From NCBI RefSeq assembly GCF_040939455.1, contig NC_134122.1, positions 33,150,001 through 33,214,000 of the forward strand: a stretch of DNA of 64,000 nt. Reading direction: 5' to 3'. Below are positions 21,870-33,361 of the stretch, one piece after another. The notes below the pieces were generated by a model that was not told the DNA's origin, made no database searches, and saw only the letters and a list, made by a program, of their open reading frames with translations. Position 1 is the first letter of the stretch, and each line of letters starts with the position of its first letter. This stretch comes from Microcebus murinus. Its lineage: Eukaryota > Chordata > Mammalia > Primates > Cheirogaleidae. A program made the translations under genes and the position numbers.

Positions 21870-22365
21870 CTAGAGGAAACTTCAATGGATATCACTAAAT
21901 GAAAGAAGCCAATGTCACTAAATGAAAGAGAAGGCTACATGATTCCCACTACACGATTCCCACTATACCATTAATGACATTGTGGAAAAGGCAACAGTAA
22001 AAAGATCAGTGCTTGCAGAGGGTGGGGGAGGGAGGAATAAATGGCGGGGCACAGATATTTACAGAGGGCAGTGAAAATATTCTGTATGATACTGTAATGG
22101 TGGATATATGTCATGATACATTTGTCCGCACTGATAGAATGTGCAACACCGAAAGTGAACTCTAATGCAGACTGCAGACTCTCGGTGGTAATGACTTGTC
22201 AGAGCAGGTTCCTCAAGGGCAATGAATGCACCACTGTGGGGTGGGCAGGATGCTCCCCGTGGGGAAGGCGGGGAGGGTAAACAGGGCACATGAGAACACT
22301 GGACTTTCTGCTTAATTTTGCGATGAACCTAAAAGTGCTCTAAAAAATAAAGTCTATTTAAAGGG
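21870..22365 (+). mobile_element. Old L1 3' end (L1M type)
   Basis: Ends with the L1M 3'UTR signature: TTCTGTATGATACTGTAATG, GATACATTTGTCCGCACTG, GAATGTGCAACACCGAAAG, GATGAACCTAAAAGTGCTCT, AAAAAATAAAGTCTATTTAA. Two small tandem duplications lie at the left: TCACTAAATGAAAGA at 21892 and 21915, and GATTCCCACTA at 21941 and 21955. Confidence 0.85.
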
Positions 22366-24185
22366 GGAGAAATGATGCAGATATTGCTTTTTTGAAATAC
22401 TTGTTTACATCTCTGCTCTGTCAATCTGTCTTCTTTCTTCCCTATCTCCCATTCTTTCTCTCTAAGACTTTATCAAAGTGTCAAATATTCTTGGCATAAA
22501 AGCATCTTTTTTTTTTTTACTGAGTGAGAAATTGGTGAAAAGGCTACATTTTAGGTAGAGAAACGATCTTCACAGGCTTTGAGTTCAGAGACAGAGAGAA
22601 CCAGGACAGTCCAAGGCTTAGAGAAGTTACAGAAATCGTGGGAAAGATTTGGATGTCCCCAGGCTAGAGTCAGGAGCGTGAGGCAGCCCTATCCAGACCT
22701 CAGGGCTCAGGGAGGGCCCACTGGCAGCCCAGGGACATCAGAAGGCTGCAGACTGGCACAGCTGAGCACAGCCATGCTTTGCCACTGCAGTCATTCTGGA
22801 GAACAGATTGGAGTGGAGAAAAGAGCACCACGTGAACTAGAACTGGACAGATACAATCTCTAGTCGGAGCCCCACCGTACACACTGGCTTTGACCTTGAT
22901 CATGTGCTTGGACTTCAAGTTCCAGCTGGTCCTTTCTGCTTTAAAATTCTGTTTCCAAATTTTATTTGGACACTTGCAAAAGAAAAACATCATTTAGAAG
23001 CAAGTAAAGCAGTATGCAGCCAACGGTTTTCCCAACCACATGTGTTATTGAACCCCAACACGTACAGCATGTCTCACCAGAAACACTGGGCTTCCTTCAC
23101 GTTGGGGGTCACCAAGTGGCAAACACCAGCCCCACCTGCTCTGAGGGCTGATTGAGCTCCCACGCTCAGCCCTGCGCTGGCTGCAGCAAGCAATTACCTG
23201 CACCCGGCAGCTGCCCACCGGGGTGGTCAGGGAAAAATGCCAACAGCCGTCCGCCAGGCCCAGAACAGCGGGAGCCACATAAGCATTGTGCATGGTGAAG
23301 TGATCTTCACTGACTTCCATTAATCTCTGCAGGGCCCTCAGAGGTCAGAGATGTTTAAACAGCGGAGGAGGTTGAACTTGCTCACCAGGCCGGCTCAGCT
23401 AATCTACTCCCCAAGGACTGCAGGCTTCCTCAGTCATGGCCAAACCACCAGGTGAGCAAGAGGTGAACTGCAAGGTGTGCAAATATTTGGCTTCATCCAT
23501 GATCAAATAAATCATTTTTCCTTTCCTTGAGCCCTAGGAAAACCCAGCAAATCTCCCTGAACCTGCCCAGGAACAGAGATTCATGCACATAAACCACTAC
23601 CCTGCTTAAAGAAAATGCAAGGCAATAAAGAAAGTCCATTTTTGCACACATAAAAATCACGATGGGGATGTCAAAACTGCACTTTTCTGGCAACACGTCT
23701 TCTCCAAGTATGTTCACCTGTGCAGAGAGGTAATATTACTCATGGAAATAAAATCTCTTCACATGATGAGTTAAAATAAGATTTAGTTTTCAAAACCTTT
23801 TTCTCATAATTATCTGGGCTCATATCTACTATGTAAGGCAAGTTACTCGACGCTTTTATGTTTTTCAGAAAGTCTTGAGTCTTGAAGGTGGCAGCAGTCG
23901 GTACAGCATCGGCTTGTCCCTTCCCCAGAGGGAAGCTGATGCCAGCTTTCCTATAACACCTCGGGCAGCCAGAGGAAACCTTATGCAGCATTCTAGGGCC
24001 TGGAACCTATCCTGTTCCCTCCCAAATGATGCTAGACAAGCTTCGTAACAAGGGGAAAGCTTTAGTCAAATTGTTTTGTGGGCTTCAAATTTATCGATTT
24101 TTTAAGGTGAAGTTCATGGTCATCGTCCTCCACTTCACTCCGTATGGATGTCCCTCCTGCACCCATCCAGTCACGGACCTGACAC
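22366..24185. other. Unique sequence
   Basis: Apart from a T run at about 22509-22520, no repeat is recognised. The part 23760-23990 is repeat-free with a CTCATAATTATCTGGG word that could be a transcription-factor site. Frames at 22579-22863 (plus) and 23045-23320 (minus) look spurious. Confidence 0.4.
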
Positions 24186-24345
24186 ATGCCTCACATTCTG
24201 GTTAGAAACAATAAGTGTTCGAGATGACATATGCTAATTACCCTTGTCTGATCACTATATGTTATATGCATCAAAATCTCACTGTGTATCCCATGAATAT
24301 GCACAAACGTTATCTATCAATTAAAAGTTTTTGAAAAAACTGGGC
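24186..24345 (+). repeat. L1 3'-terminal fragment
   Basis: CACTATATGTTATATGCATC, AAAATCTCACTGTGTATCCC, ATGAATATGCACAAACG and ATCTATCAATTAAAAGTTTT match the extreme 3'UTR end of an L1MA/MB-like element. Confidence 0.65.
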
Positions 24346-24575
24346 CAACACTTTTTATGCATTTCCTTTCATTCTCATAATACCCCTAGGAAGTAAGTTG
24401 TATAATAATTATAATTAGCCCAATGATAACAATGAGGCCCATGTAATAAAAGAAACTGAGGCTTAGCATTGTTAAAGTACTTGCTCTAGGTCATGTGGCG
24501 AACAAGTAGTGGGACTCAGATTGAATCCAGGGCTTTCAACTTCCACAACGCCAGCTCTTAGCCACTACATTCTAA
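24346..24575 (-). repeat. MIR SINE, antisense
   Basis: TTTTTATGCATTTCCTTTCA and TTCTCATAATACCCCTAGGA at the 3' side, then GAAACTGAGGCTTAGCATTG, TGCTCTAGGTCATGTGGCGA and GATTGAATCCAGGGCTTTCA. Confidence 0.8.
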
Positions 24576-25044
24576 GCTTCTTGCAGAGGAGTTCTCTCAG
24601 ACAACTGAAAGATGGCTCAGACACGGGAAATGCAATTTATGCCTTCATCTCCACCTCTCATAGTGATGGACTGCACATTCTCCAAGACCTTTTCCAGAAA
24701 GAATTGCTCATATGTTATTCTGGAAATCTGAGCAAATGCAGAGCCAGCAGCCCGCAGGAGAGACCCCAATGGCTGTGGTTTGCAGCTGTGACCTTTCCCA
24801 AGGCAAATCAACCTGTGTCATCAACCTCCACTCAACAATCTGACTTTCTGATGCTTTTCCTTTATCGGGAACTTTGGTTATGGCACCTTCCACCAATAGC
24901 TATTAAACAGAGCTATATTCTGGCCAGTTTACCGGATGTTGGAGATCCAAAGACAGTTCAACATGGTGCCTCCCCTCAAGAAATAACAACAGAGCATTTG
25001 GGGCTCTGGTGTCAATGTATTATAACAATAACAACAACCAGAAT
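24576..25044. other. Unique sequence between two MIRs
   Basis: A 206-codon open frame (24509-25129 plus) spans this stretch, but both its ends are MIR sequence and the protein has no recognisable domain, so I treat it as chance. Confidence 0.45.
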
Positions 25045-25285
25045 AACAGCAGTTAACCTTGGAGGGCTTACCATGGGCCCGATGCTATACCAAGTGCTTT
25101 ACATGCAGTACCTAATTCATTCTTCATAACAATCCTATGTATAAAACACTATTTTGACTCCATTTGACACTTTTTACACATTTTCCACAGGCAAAGAGAG
25201 ATTAAGTAATTGCCCTAGGTTACAATAAATGGTAGGACACACAGATAAGAACCCAGGCTGTCTAATTCCCAAAGCCAGCTCTATA
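25045..25285 (-). repeat. MIR SINE, antisense
   Basis: GATGCTATACCAAGTGCTTT, TTCATAACAATCCTATGTAT, GAGAGATTAAGTAATTGCCC and AAGAACCCAGGCTGTCTAAT follow the antisense MIR order. Confidence 0.75.
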
Positions 25286-25529
25286 ATTGTGCGTATGGAA
25301 TCCCATCTGCAGGAGGCTTTGAGAATCCAGGGGTTACAGTGATGTTGGCTTTATGGAATATAGAGGAATCTACTGGGATGCTAAGGAGTTTAAAGACATC
25401 TGGCAGAGGGGAGAGTCTGTAAAGTTGCCTTGGATTAGGTTGCAAACCCCTCGCAGAGTCTACAGTAGGAGAAGTGGGAATAGCAGATGGGTATCAGAAT
25501 ACTTAACTTTGAGTTCTATGTCACCTACC
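25286..25529. other. Short unique stretch
   Basis: No feature recognised. Confidence 0.35.
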
Positions 25530-25680
25530 CCTCACGTCCCCAAATATGTAAAGTGAGAATAATAACAGTTCCCATATCCTAGGGTCCTGGAGAAGAATAA
25601 AATGAGATCATCCCTATAAACAGCTAACCACTCTGCCATGCACGTAGTACATGCCGAATAAATGTTAGCTGCAGAAAAAA
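25530..25680 (+). repeat. MIR SINE 3' part
   Basis: GTAAAGTGAGAATAATAACA, GGAGAAGAATAAAATGAGAT and GTACATGCCGAATAAATGTT are the 3' half of MIR in sense. Confidence 0.7.
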
Positions 25681-25689
25681 ATAGAAAGT

Positions 25690-25990
25690 GACTTTTGCCG
25701 GGAGACCTACAGAATGAGTAATAGACCTGAGACAGGCAAAGAGAGAAAAGAAGTAGGAGGAAGCAAAATACGGAAAGGAAAAGCAAGGGATGATGTCAGA
25801 GGCAAGAGAAAGTAAAGGCTTAGAAAAGGCAGCAGAAGAGATCGAGAGAGAGGAGAGGAAAAATACGATCTGGATGAATGGAAGGCACGGCAAAGTGTGC
25901 TCATGAGGGGCACAGTGGGGCAAGGCAGAGAGGGTCTTGTGTGAGGCACAAAGAGATGACATTTCTCTGTTCAAGCAGGAGAGGTTCAAG
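25690..25990 (+). repeat. Probable fragment of the ancient unnamed repeat
   Basis: Purine-rich, with GGAATGGAAGGCACGGCAAA-like order, GTGCTCATGAGGGGCACAG and AGAGGGTCTTGTGTGAGG, resembling the '...aggccagtgtg...gggccttgtaggcc' part of the repeat at 20191. Weak. Confidence 0.35.
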
Positions 25991-26031
25991 GTCAGGTTTT
26001 TTCCAGGAATCCCGGCCGGGGATGGTGGTGT

Positions 26032-26459
26032 CTGTATTGTAACCTCTGATTCACTTAATTGCTGATGCTCGCTCAAGATTCGAGGCCATAATTACTGTTT
26101 CCATGGGAATAAGATTCATGGTGGCTTTTCCATCTCCCTCCACATTTATTCTAATGCCACCTCCATCAGCTCTCTTGGGTATTCCCATCTTCATGGAATG
26201 TTCTCCGTGCCAAACCAAGAGGCCTTCAGCGGCCATGAGCACCCTCTGCCCAGGTAATATTCATGTCCTCCTTTTTTTCCCAGGGCTCACTTATCAGTTG
26301 AAAGAATCCTTGAAAACACCACTTCCTAGTCCTCAACTTCCTGTTTGAAAAAGACATCATGGTCCCCAGTGATGTTCCGCCCTCTTCCAGCTTAGATTGT
26401 AACAAGGGACGCTCACAGTGCAAGACAGCTGATGTCAGTAGAGGCAGAAGAGATAAAGA
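26032..26459. repeat. Unassigned duplicated segment, copy B
   Basis: The second member of the pair with 18505-18949. It begins CTGTATTGTAACCTCTGATT and ends near GCAGAAGAGATAAAGAG; flanks on both sides are unrelated to those of copy A, so the duplicated unit is bounded. The identical blocks lie at 26090-26128 and 26185-26223. The plus strand is open at 26103-26348 and the minus strand at 26051-26242. Confidence 0.8.
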
Positions 26460-26789
26460 GAAGGGCACGGATTCCGGGGTGCATCTAGGACTTGGTGGTT
26501 GAGTGCTGGGGACATTGAGGAAGCATCTCTACGACAGCCAGGCTTTGGTCTGGACAACAGAGTGAATGGAGTCGCCAGATCCTGAAATAGGAGGCTCAGG
26601 GGAGAAGCATGGTGGGGAGACTCTGGGGTACCTGTGCGACATTCAGGTAGAGCCGTCCCTCGGGCACTGATAGACACCAGGCTGGAACCCAACAGTGGGT
26701 TCTGGGCTGGCAATTTGGGAATCATGGTAGGTCTATAGCAGATGTCTAGCCCTACTCCTTTCTTTCTTCCATCTCAGAAACAGAACCCC
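26460..26789. other. Unique sequence
   Basis: No feature recognised. Confidence 0.35.
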
Positions 26790-27165
26790 ATCTTTTTCAG
26801 GACAGCCTTGAACCTGACTACATTTCCCAGGCTTAAGATTTGGTTAGTGAGATAGAACAAAAACATTGCGAGGAAACTCTAGGAAGCCTCCTTAAAAGAG
26901 AATTCTTTGCCACATTCCACTTTCCTTGCTATCTGGGATGCAGATGTGATGGCTGGAACCCCAAGTACTCATGTTGAACCAGGAGATAGAAGTCAGGCTC
27001 TGAATCTAGACGAGCAGAGGGATGGGTGCTTGGGTCCCTGATGGCATTGTGGAGTTGGCAACAGTCCTCAGTTACCCACCCCTAGAATTCATTGACATAA
27101 GAGAGAATGACACTCCTTCCTGGCTTAGCCACTACAATTTGGTAGTTGTCGATCTTGTCAAATCT
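26790..27165 (+). repeat. Ancient LTR-like repeat (MaLR/ERVL type, tentative)
   Basis: GACTACATTTCCCAGGCTTA, ATCTGGGATGCAGATGTGAT, GGCTGGAACCCCAAG, GGTCCCTGATGGCATTGTGG and TTAGCCACTACAATTTGGTA occur in the order of a common old LTR. Related to the copy at 45055-45370. Confidence 0.55.
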
Positions 27166-28344
27166 GATCCTCCCACTAAAGATATTGTCAGCTTATAAAT
27201 AGTGGTGGGAAACAAGGAATGGAGAGGAGCTGGGAGGAGGATGGACCTGCATTGCTTGTATTTAAGGGACAAATAGAGGAAGGGATAAGTGTAAAATAGA
27301 AGGAACCAAGATGAGATTGTTGAGAATTAAGAGTGCTCATGTGCACAGAGGGCCGGCTCAGGGTGTAGGTGGGTGAGGCCTGGACAAATTCCCTGAGCCA
27401 GAGAATTTGCTGTGACTTCCTGTGCAGAGAGAATGAGCAATGACAGAGGATTCTTGACACAGACCCCAGGGGTGGGGGACTCAGACCTCTGGGAGCCAAA
27501 CACTTCCATGTCAGGCAGTCCTGGCAGTTAGAAACCCTTTCCTTCTATGAAGATGAAATCTTTCTCCCCATGTTTTCTACCCACAGCCTCCTAAAGACAC
27601 ACTGAATAAAATTTACACTCTCATCTCCAGGACAGCCCTTCTAAACTTTGAAGGCAACATTCTTGTTCTTCTTTCCTTCAGGAAGAAAACTCATTAACTA
27701 ACTCTCAAATACTCATCAGACCACTTGAATTACAGATCCTGCACAATGCTGGTTGGTTGGCCTTTTCTAACTGGACTTTATCTTGTTAACATCCCCAAAG
27801 TGGGCAGAAGCTAAAGCAGGCTGGTGGGTCCCGCAGACTATCACCTCCCTGGACTGGCGCCATGCTCCTATTGATGCGGTCAGCAAGGCACGAGTTTCTT
27901 CAGGAGCTGATCACCCTGTGGCCAATATTGAGTTTGAGGCTTTTGTTAAGTTAGCTCATCCATCAAGGACAAACATGTTGACATCTTTTTAAATGACATC
28001 CAACCTCTCTGCAGAAGTGGGCAGAGAGATTAGATCCCAAAAGGCATTTCAGAGATGTTCCCTGACAGTGTTTGGTTAGAAATCAATTTTAATCTCTCTC
28101 CTATTATTTCAGGGTGAAGCAGGACCTAGAATATACTAACCTTATTAGCAAAGCAAATGACACATGTCCCCAACCCTCCAAGCATTCTTAGTTGTCTACT
28201 TTCCCTTGGTGACAAAGGCAATTCATGTTAAAGAGTCTACACAAATGACACTGGGGTAGCAGAGCATTGGCGATCCTCAAAACGTCTCCTTCGAAACCAC
28301 ATTAACAGAGAACTAGGAAAAAACTCTAGAGGTTTATCTACAGA
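27166..28344. other. Unique sequence
   Basis: No repeat or exon recognised. Frames at 27188-27499 (minus) and 27783-27992 (plus) have no similarity I know. Confidence 0.4.
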
Positions 28345-28560
28345 GGCCTTATGGAGGAGTGAAAAGACTATAAATTTCATAATTAAAATATATGGATTCA
28401 CCTCCTGGCCTTGCTACAGTGGAAGCCATGTCATGGGCAATCAAGTTCGATCTCTCTTGGCCTCACATTCTTTATCTACAAGAATCAGATTTTATCTACA
28501 AGAGGAAGATCATAATTTCTGCATCTTATGGCTTTGTAAGACCTGGGGATGACAAAAAGA
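28345..28560 (+). repeat. MIR SINE with internal 20-bp tandem duplication
   Basis: Decayed sense MIR: GGAGTGAAAAGACTATAAAT, ATGGATTCACCTCCTGGCCT, TCTTGGCCTCACATTC. TTTATCTACAAGA occurs at 28471 and 28491, a 20-bp tandem duplication within the 'tttcctcatctgtaaaat' part. Confidence 0.55.
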
Positions 28561-29329
28561 CCCAGTGCAATGACAACCCCTCAGCAGATGGCAGCATTAG
28601 TGTCAACCAAGCCAATAGCCAACTTTCCACGTGGGCCAGGCTTGTCTCGATGGGATTCCTTCCAAGTGGATCAGAGCAGCTGGCTGGCCAGAGTAATCAT
28701 CCAAACCGGTTTCCCTGGGGAAGTCCTAGTTTATGATGGCTCCCCAGATGTGATCATTGACAAAGTCCCTTCCACAAAAGAGCAGCCATTCCTGATGGAA
28801 GCTTCAAGCCCTCCTCCAGGTCCTCAACTTCCAGATGCCACTTCTCACAGTTAGCATTCCTTCGCCACTCCAGGTGGGCCTCCTGACCAAGAACCCTTTC
28901 TACCAGGTCCAGGCCAGGCCCACATCAGGCTCCCTGTGTCTCTAGAATACACCCATCTTTGCCCTGGCTTCGCGTGGTGCAGTAGGGGCAGCACTAACCA
29001 CAGCACGGCACCTTCCGTCCTCTCTGTGTAGGGACCACATGCAAGTCCTCATGTTTCCCGGTATCCAGGACACTGGTCACCTTCTCCGAGAGCATAGGTC
29101 TTTTTGCTTCCCTATCACGAGGGAGAAATGAAAACCACCATGGAACACAACAGTTGTCTCCCAAGGGCTGCGTCCTGTGCTCCCATGTCCCTCCTGTGTC
29201 TTCTCAGGCTGAATTCTGGGAACTACCATCTCCATAACCCCTCAGCACCTCCCTCGTGGGTGGCCCAGCACCTCACTTCAGGATATGAGGCATTTTATAA
29301 ACCACAAAGCACAGTACAGTGTAATAATT
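28561..29329. other. Unique sequence
   Basis: Two overlapping frames of about 100 codons (28392-28736, 28549-28854) show no known domain. No repeat recognised. Confidence 0.4.
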
Positions 29330-29475
29330 GTTGCAACAATGACACTTTGCAACTGACACTTCCTGAGCAATAATCAAGTGCCAGGCGCTGTGCCAGGAGC
29401 TGTATATCCATCACCCACTGAATCCCTGAGAAAGTCCCATGTGCTGGGCACCATTGTTCTCTTCGTTCTAAAGTT
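29330..29475 (-). repeat. MIR-like fragment, antisense
   Basis: CACTTCCTGAGCAATAATCA, GTGCCAGGCGCTGTGCCAGG and CATCACCCACTGAATCCC match the 3' half of an old SINE in antisense. Confidence 0.6.
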
Positions 29476-29749
29476 TCAGGTATTGTCTTGCAAAACACTC
29501 CACAGCTAAAGTGCTCATTGATCTGAAGTTGCCATGACTTGGGGTGGACAGGAAGAACAGGACTGAGGAAGAGCAGCAGGAAGCAGCCGCCACACTGACT
29601 GTGTCCAGGAACGGAGGCAGCCGGATGCAGAGGCCACAAGTGCTGGACTCAAGGTCAGGAGGGCTCAGCTGCAGCGAGCGGAGCTTCTCCCTATCACAGC
29701 TCACCCGCAGACACTGCCATGCCAGAAATTAAGTTGACGGAACTTAAAA
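29476..29749. other. Unique sequence
   Basis: No feature recognised. Confidence 0.35.
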
Positions 29750-29872
29750 GGCACAGATTTTGAAGTCACTAGCTATTTTGCTATGGGTGAGCCACTTATC
29801 TACTTTGAGCTATAGTCGCCTCATTTACAAAATGCTGAGCAAACACGCCTGGTCTCAGCACTGTTCTAAGAA
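29750..29872 (+). repeat. MIR SINE fragment
   Basis: ACAGATTTTGAAGTCACTAG, GGGTGAGCCACTTATCTACT and GCCTCATTTACAAAATGCTG are MIR-like in sense. Confidence 0.55.
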
Positions 29873-31011
29873 AAAATGGGTAACAGAGGGAAAGAACCTG
29901 CCACAGGAGGAATTTTAAGTTCTTCCACTTCTATAGCGAATGGAGCCACTGACCCTCCAGTCCCCAGATTGCCCTAACCAGACTCCTGTTTGGAGAAGCA
30001 GATCCCATGCCGATGACTCGTTAGCTAAGTATTTGTTAGAGGAAATGAATAGATGAACAATAAAACAATAAAGGACACCCAGGAAAATCCAATCATCCCT
30101 TAAAATCACTCCTCTTTTTCCCTCTCAGCAAAAGTCGCCTCCCTTTCCTGATATTCGAACTTCCCAAAAAGCACCTTTCAGAAGTTCTAGTCATTAACTC
30201 CCATTGTCATTTCTTAAGCTTTCTTGAAATCTGCTCCCCTGAGCTGCCATTCAGTTCTTGCAGGGCGGGGCGGTGGGGTGTGGGCTTCCTGCTTTCAATC
30301 TTACCAAGGACAAAGCGGCACAGGTCCTGGTCTCTGCACATCCTTAGAGGAACACCCATTTGTCCTTGTTAAGTCCAGAACAGCTGCTCTTCACTCGCTT
30401 CCAACCACTGGAACCACGAAACTGCCAACAAGTCACATCGAGAATTAGTGACAAAGATTCGGGCTTCTGGGAGTTTCCGGGCTATAAAACAGTTTAGTTC
30501 CTGTCAGTCATATGATCTATATGCAGCCCACGATAAAATTGGCAAGGTAACCAGCAATCCTCTTTGGTGGTGGATTTGATTTGTTCGTGGAAGAGCCACA
30601 GCTGAAGAAGTTCCCTTAGGGGAGTGATTCCAGCAAAGATGTGACAGGAAGCCATACATGGATTCTCATCAGAGCAGCCGTGTGTGCAGAGAGCCCCTCT
30701 TTCTCTTTCTACCAGCATCAGAGTAAGGGACTTTTTCAAGCAGATAGGAGGTGAAGGACACAGGAGGACCTGGTAGAAGTGAGAGGGACTTTGAGGGACA
30801 TTTCTATCAGCCTCGACCCCTGAACATGAGTAGCCAGGCCAGCTCGTCCACAGAATCCTAAAGAATCACTTCCCACTCCCCTCAGCCTCAGCCCAAGTTC
30901 CTTATGTTTGTACCTAACTAGCAGCAATCTGCAATTCCCAGAGAGCAGAGTGAATCTTTATTTAGGATGCATTTCATTCTGCTCTGAAAATGCCTGAGAT
31001 GTTAAATAAAA
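29873..31011. other. Unique sequence
   Basis: No repeat or exon recognised. Confidence 0.4.
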
Positions 31012-31042
31012 TGTTTGTTTGTTTGTTTGTTTGTTTGTTTTT
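31012..31042 (+). repeat. (TTTG)n microsatellite
   Basis: About seven tandem GTTT units, interrupted only at the right by a T run. Confidence 0.95.
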
Positions 31043-32127
31043 CCACACAGTACAATGAGAAGTAGAACACAGAAACTTTTGATCGTGGAGAAGTCCTGGA
31101 GAATCAGTTACCCTCAAGGCACTACTGAAATTACAGCAGTAGCAACAGCAGCTGGGGGGGAGGGGGGAATCCTCAAAACAAAAACAAAATGTACCTCTGA
31201 CGTGGATATGGTGTTTTACTTGTTCCCACACCCTCTCATACGTCTGTTACTTTACTGACTTTGCACATCTGTAAGTAGGAAGGGGAGATGTTGTTCTTCC
31301 AACCAAGTGCTGAGAGGTATGTGACTTGCTTAAGGTCTCACAGTGGCAAAGACTAAAACCCAACTTTTGCCAATGCAAATATCTTCAAATATTTATTTCC
31401 CGCTGCAGTATTTGACAACAGGTGAAGACTGCTGCAAAGATCCAGCCACAGACAACTCACGAATCTGAAATGCTAGAATCAGCGCTTTCACACTTCAAGT
31501 CACACGGGATCAGGGACTACTCCTTGGGCGGGGGGTGAGCTTTCTCCCTGTGTAAAATCATTCTGTTTAGTATTTTATATAGATAGCACACAAGCCATCA
31601 ATATGTAGGAAAATAAAAAAACTGGGCAAAAGCGAACAATGAATAGGAGAACTCAGATTTCTCAACTCGAAATGGATAGTTTTGTGAGCAAATCACAGAT
31701 GTCTTCTGAGACTGGTTTAGGTCCACTTCCTACTTCAAGGTCAGCTACAGTGAACTGATCGCTAAGTCGTCTTCCCTTAAATAACTAATTCATCCCCTTT
31801 GTTCTCACCAGCAGGTTTGTATTCTCCTCTGCCTATTGGAGGTGAGACAGGGCCACACCTGGGTTAGCCTTCCAAGGAGTATGTTTTCACAACGACAGTG
31901 GCATCTGGCTTGGTGCCCTCTGATAGGGTACAAACTACTAGAGCCCAAGTCAGCAGCAAATGTCTGCAAATGTGTCCAAAGAGTCTCCCGTTCTCTAAGT
32001 TTACATTTAAAGCTGATCGTTTCAAAAAGGCTTATAAATGAATTAGATGTGCACTCTGAAACTTTTATTAGAATGGGTGGCTGAGATATGCATGACACTT
32101 TTGCTTTCTGATGGTTCAAAGTGCACA
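31043..32127. other. Mostly unique sequence with a MIR scrap
   Basis: At 31305-31365 GTATGTGACTTGCTTAAGGT and CTCACAGTGGCAAAGACTAA suggest a short antisense MIR. A G-run (GGGGGGGAGGGGGG) lies at about 31154-31167. Otherwise nothing is recognised. Confidence 0.4.
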
Positions 32128-32350
32128 GACTTTGTTTCATGCACAGTTACTTAAAATATTGTATAAAATTACCTTCAGGGTATGTGTATAAGGTGTACAT
32201 GAAACATGAATTAATTTTGTGTTTAGGCTTGGGTCCTAGCCCCAAGATATCTCATTATGCATAGGCAAATATTCCAAGATTTGAAAAACCCTAAATCTGA
32301 AACACTTCTGAAATGGTCCCAAACATTTAGGATAATGGATATTCAACCTG
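32128..32350 (+). mobile_element. Tigger-type DNA transposon, right end
   Basis: TTGTTTCATGCACAGTTACT, TAAAATATTGTATAAAATTA, CCTTCAGGGTATGTGTATAA, CCCCAAGATATCTCATTATG, CAAATATTCCAAGATTTG, then the terminal repeat ending GGATATTCAACCTG. Well preserved, 5' half missing. TcMar-Tigger by recall; subfamily uncertain. Confidence 0.8.
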
Positions 32351-32470
32351 CATCAGAAATTAGCTATCAGTTTGTGTGTTTATTGCCATGACCTCCACCT
32401 CCTGAAACGAAAGGTGTGGTTAAGCAGGGATTTTCTGCCTTGGCATCATAGCTTCCAGGCCTGTGGTGTC

Positions 32471-32702
32471 ATAGTGCAATGGTTAAGAAATGGACATTTG
32501 GGTTAAATTTCTTGCGTTTGGATTCTGGGTTTATCCTTTATTGGCTCTGCCATTTGGGGAAAATTACTTAGCCTCTTTCTGTCTCAGTTTTCTCACCTGT
32601 AAAATGGGAATTAAAAAAAATAGGTGCCTCATAGAGATGCCCTGAGGATGGAAGGAGTTACTATGTGAAAAGAACAGCACATAGTAGGTGCTCTATGCAT
32701 TT
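32471..32702 (+). repeat. MIR SINE, near full length
   Basis: TAGTGCAATGGTTAAGAAAT at the left, GGCTCTGCCATTTGGGGAAA, TTACTTAGCCTCTTTCTGTC, TCAGTTTTCTCACCTGTAAA, ATGGGAATTAA and AGCACATAGTAGGTGCTC at the right. Confidence 0.9.
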
Positions 32703-33129
32703 GAAACTATTTCTTCAACTCACAAACTCCCAGGCACATCACAGGCATTCAATACATTCTGATTACATGAACAAACCAATTAGCAATTCCTAATCCAGGA
32801 CTCTTCTCCATGTATCAGTATTTATACCTTAAAAGATAAAAATTAGAATTAAATGTAAAGACATACAAACCCCAAAATAATCAATCTTTTATTGGCAGAC
32901 AATTCAAGTCTACACAGTGGAGGGAGGTAAAAGAGGAGAAACTGCTCCTCTGGAACCAGTTTTACCCACACTGACCCACGGTGCCTGCAGGAGAGGGCCC
33001 TGGGCACACGGTGCCTAAGTCACACAGGAGTCCTTGATCACCAGGGAAAAGTGGGCTGGGCAGAGTCAGATGTGTATCTTGGATTCTAGAAACGTGCATT
33101 TCAAAAGACTTAGAGGAGAAAAAGGTACA
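32703..33129. other. Unique sequence
   Basis: Opens with a possible L2/MIR tail (GGCATTCAATACATTCTGAT at 32742). Otherwise unrecognised. Confidence 0.4.
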
Positions 33130-33361
33130 CAGGTTGAGTAACCCAAATCCAAAAATCCAAAATGCTCCAAAATCTGAAACGCTCTGAGCTCCAACATGAC
33201 ACTCAAAGGAAATGCTCACTGGAGCATTTTGGTTTTCAGAGTTTTGGATTTGGGAAGCTCCACTGGTATAATGCAAATATTCCACAATCAGAAAAAATCT
33301 GAAATCCAAAACACTTCTGTTCCCACGCATTTTAGATAAGGGATCCTCAACCCTGAACCTG
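33130..33361 (+). mobile_element. Tigger-type MITE, both ends present
   Basis: Left end CAGGTTGAGTAACCCAAATC and right end TTTAGATAAGGGATCCTCAA are inverted, imperfect copies; CCAAAATGCTCCAAAATCTG and GAAATCCAAAACACTTCTG lie just inside. It is an internally deleted relative of the element at 32128-32350, about 780 bases away. Confidence 0.82.

Noticed and set aside
24509..25129. 206-codon open frame, plus strand
   Set aside because: Both ends are antisense MIR sequence, the middle has no recognisable domain, and there is no promoter or exon structure.
31012..31042. Tandem TTTG run as a functional element
   Set aside because: An ordinary microsatellite with no nearby feature.
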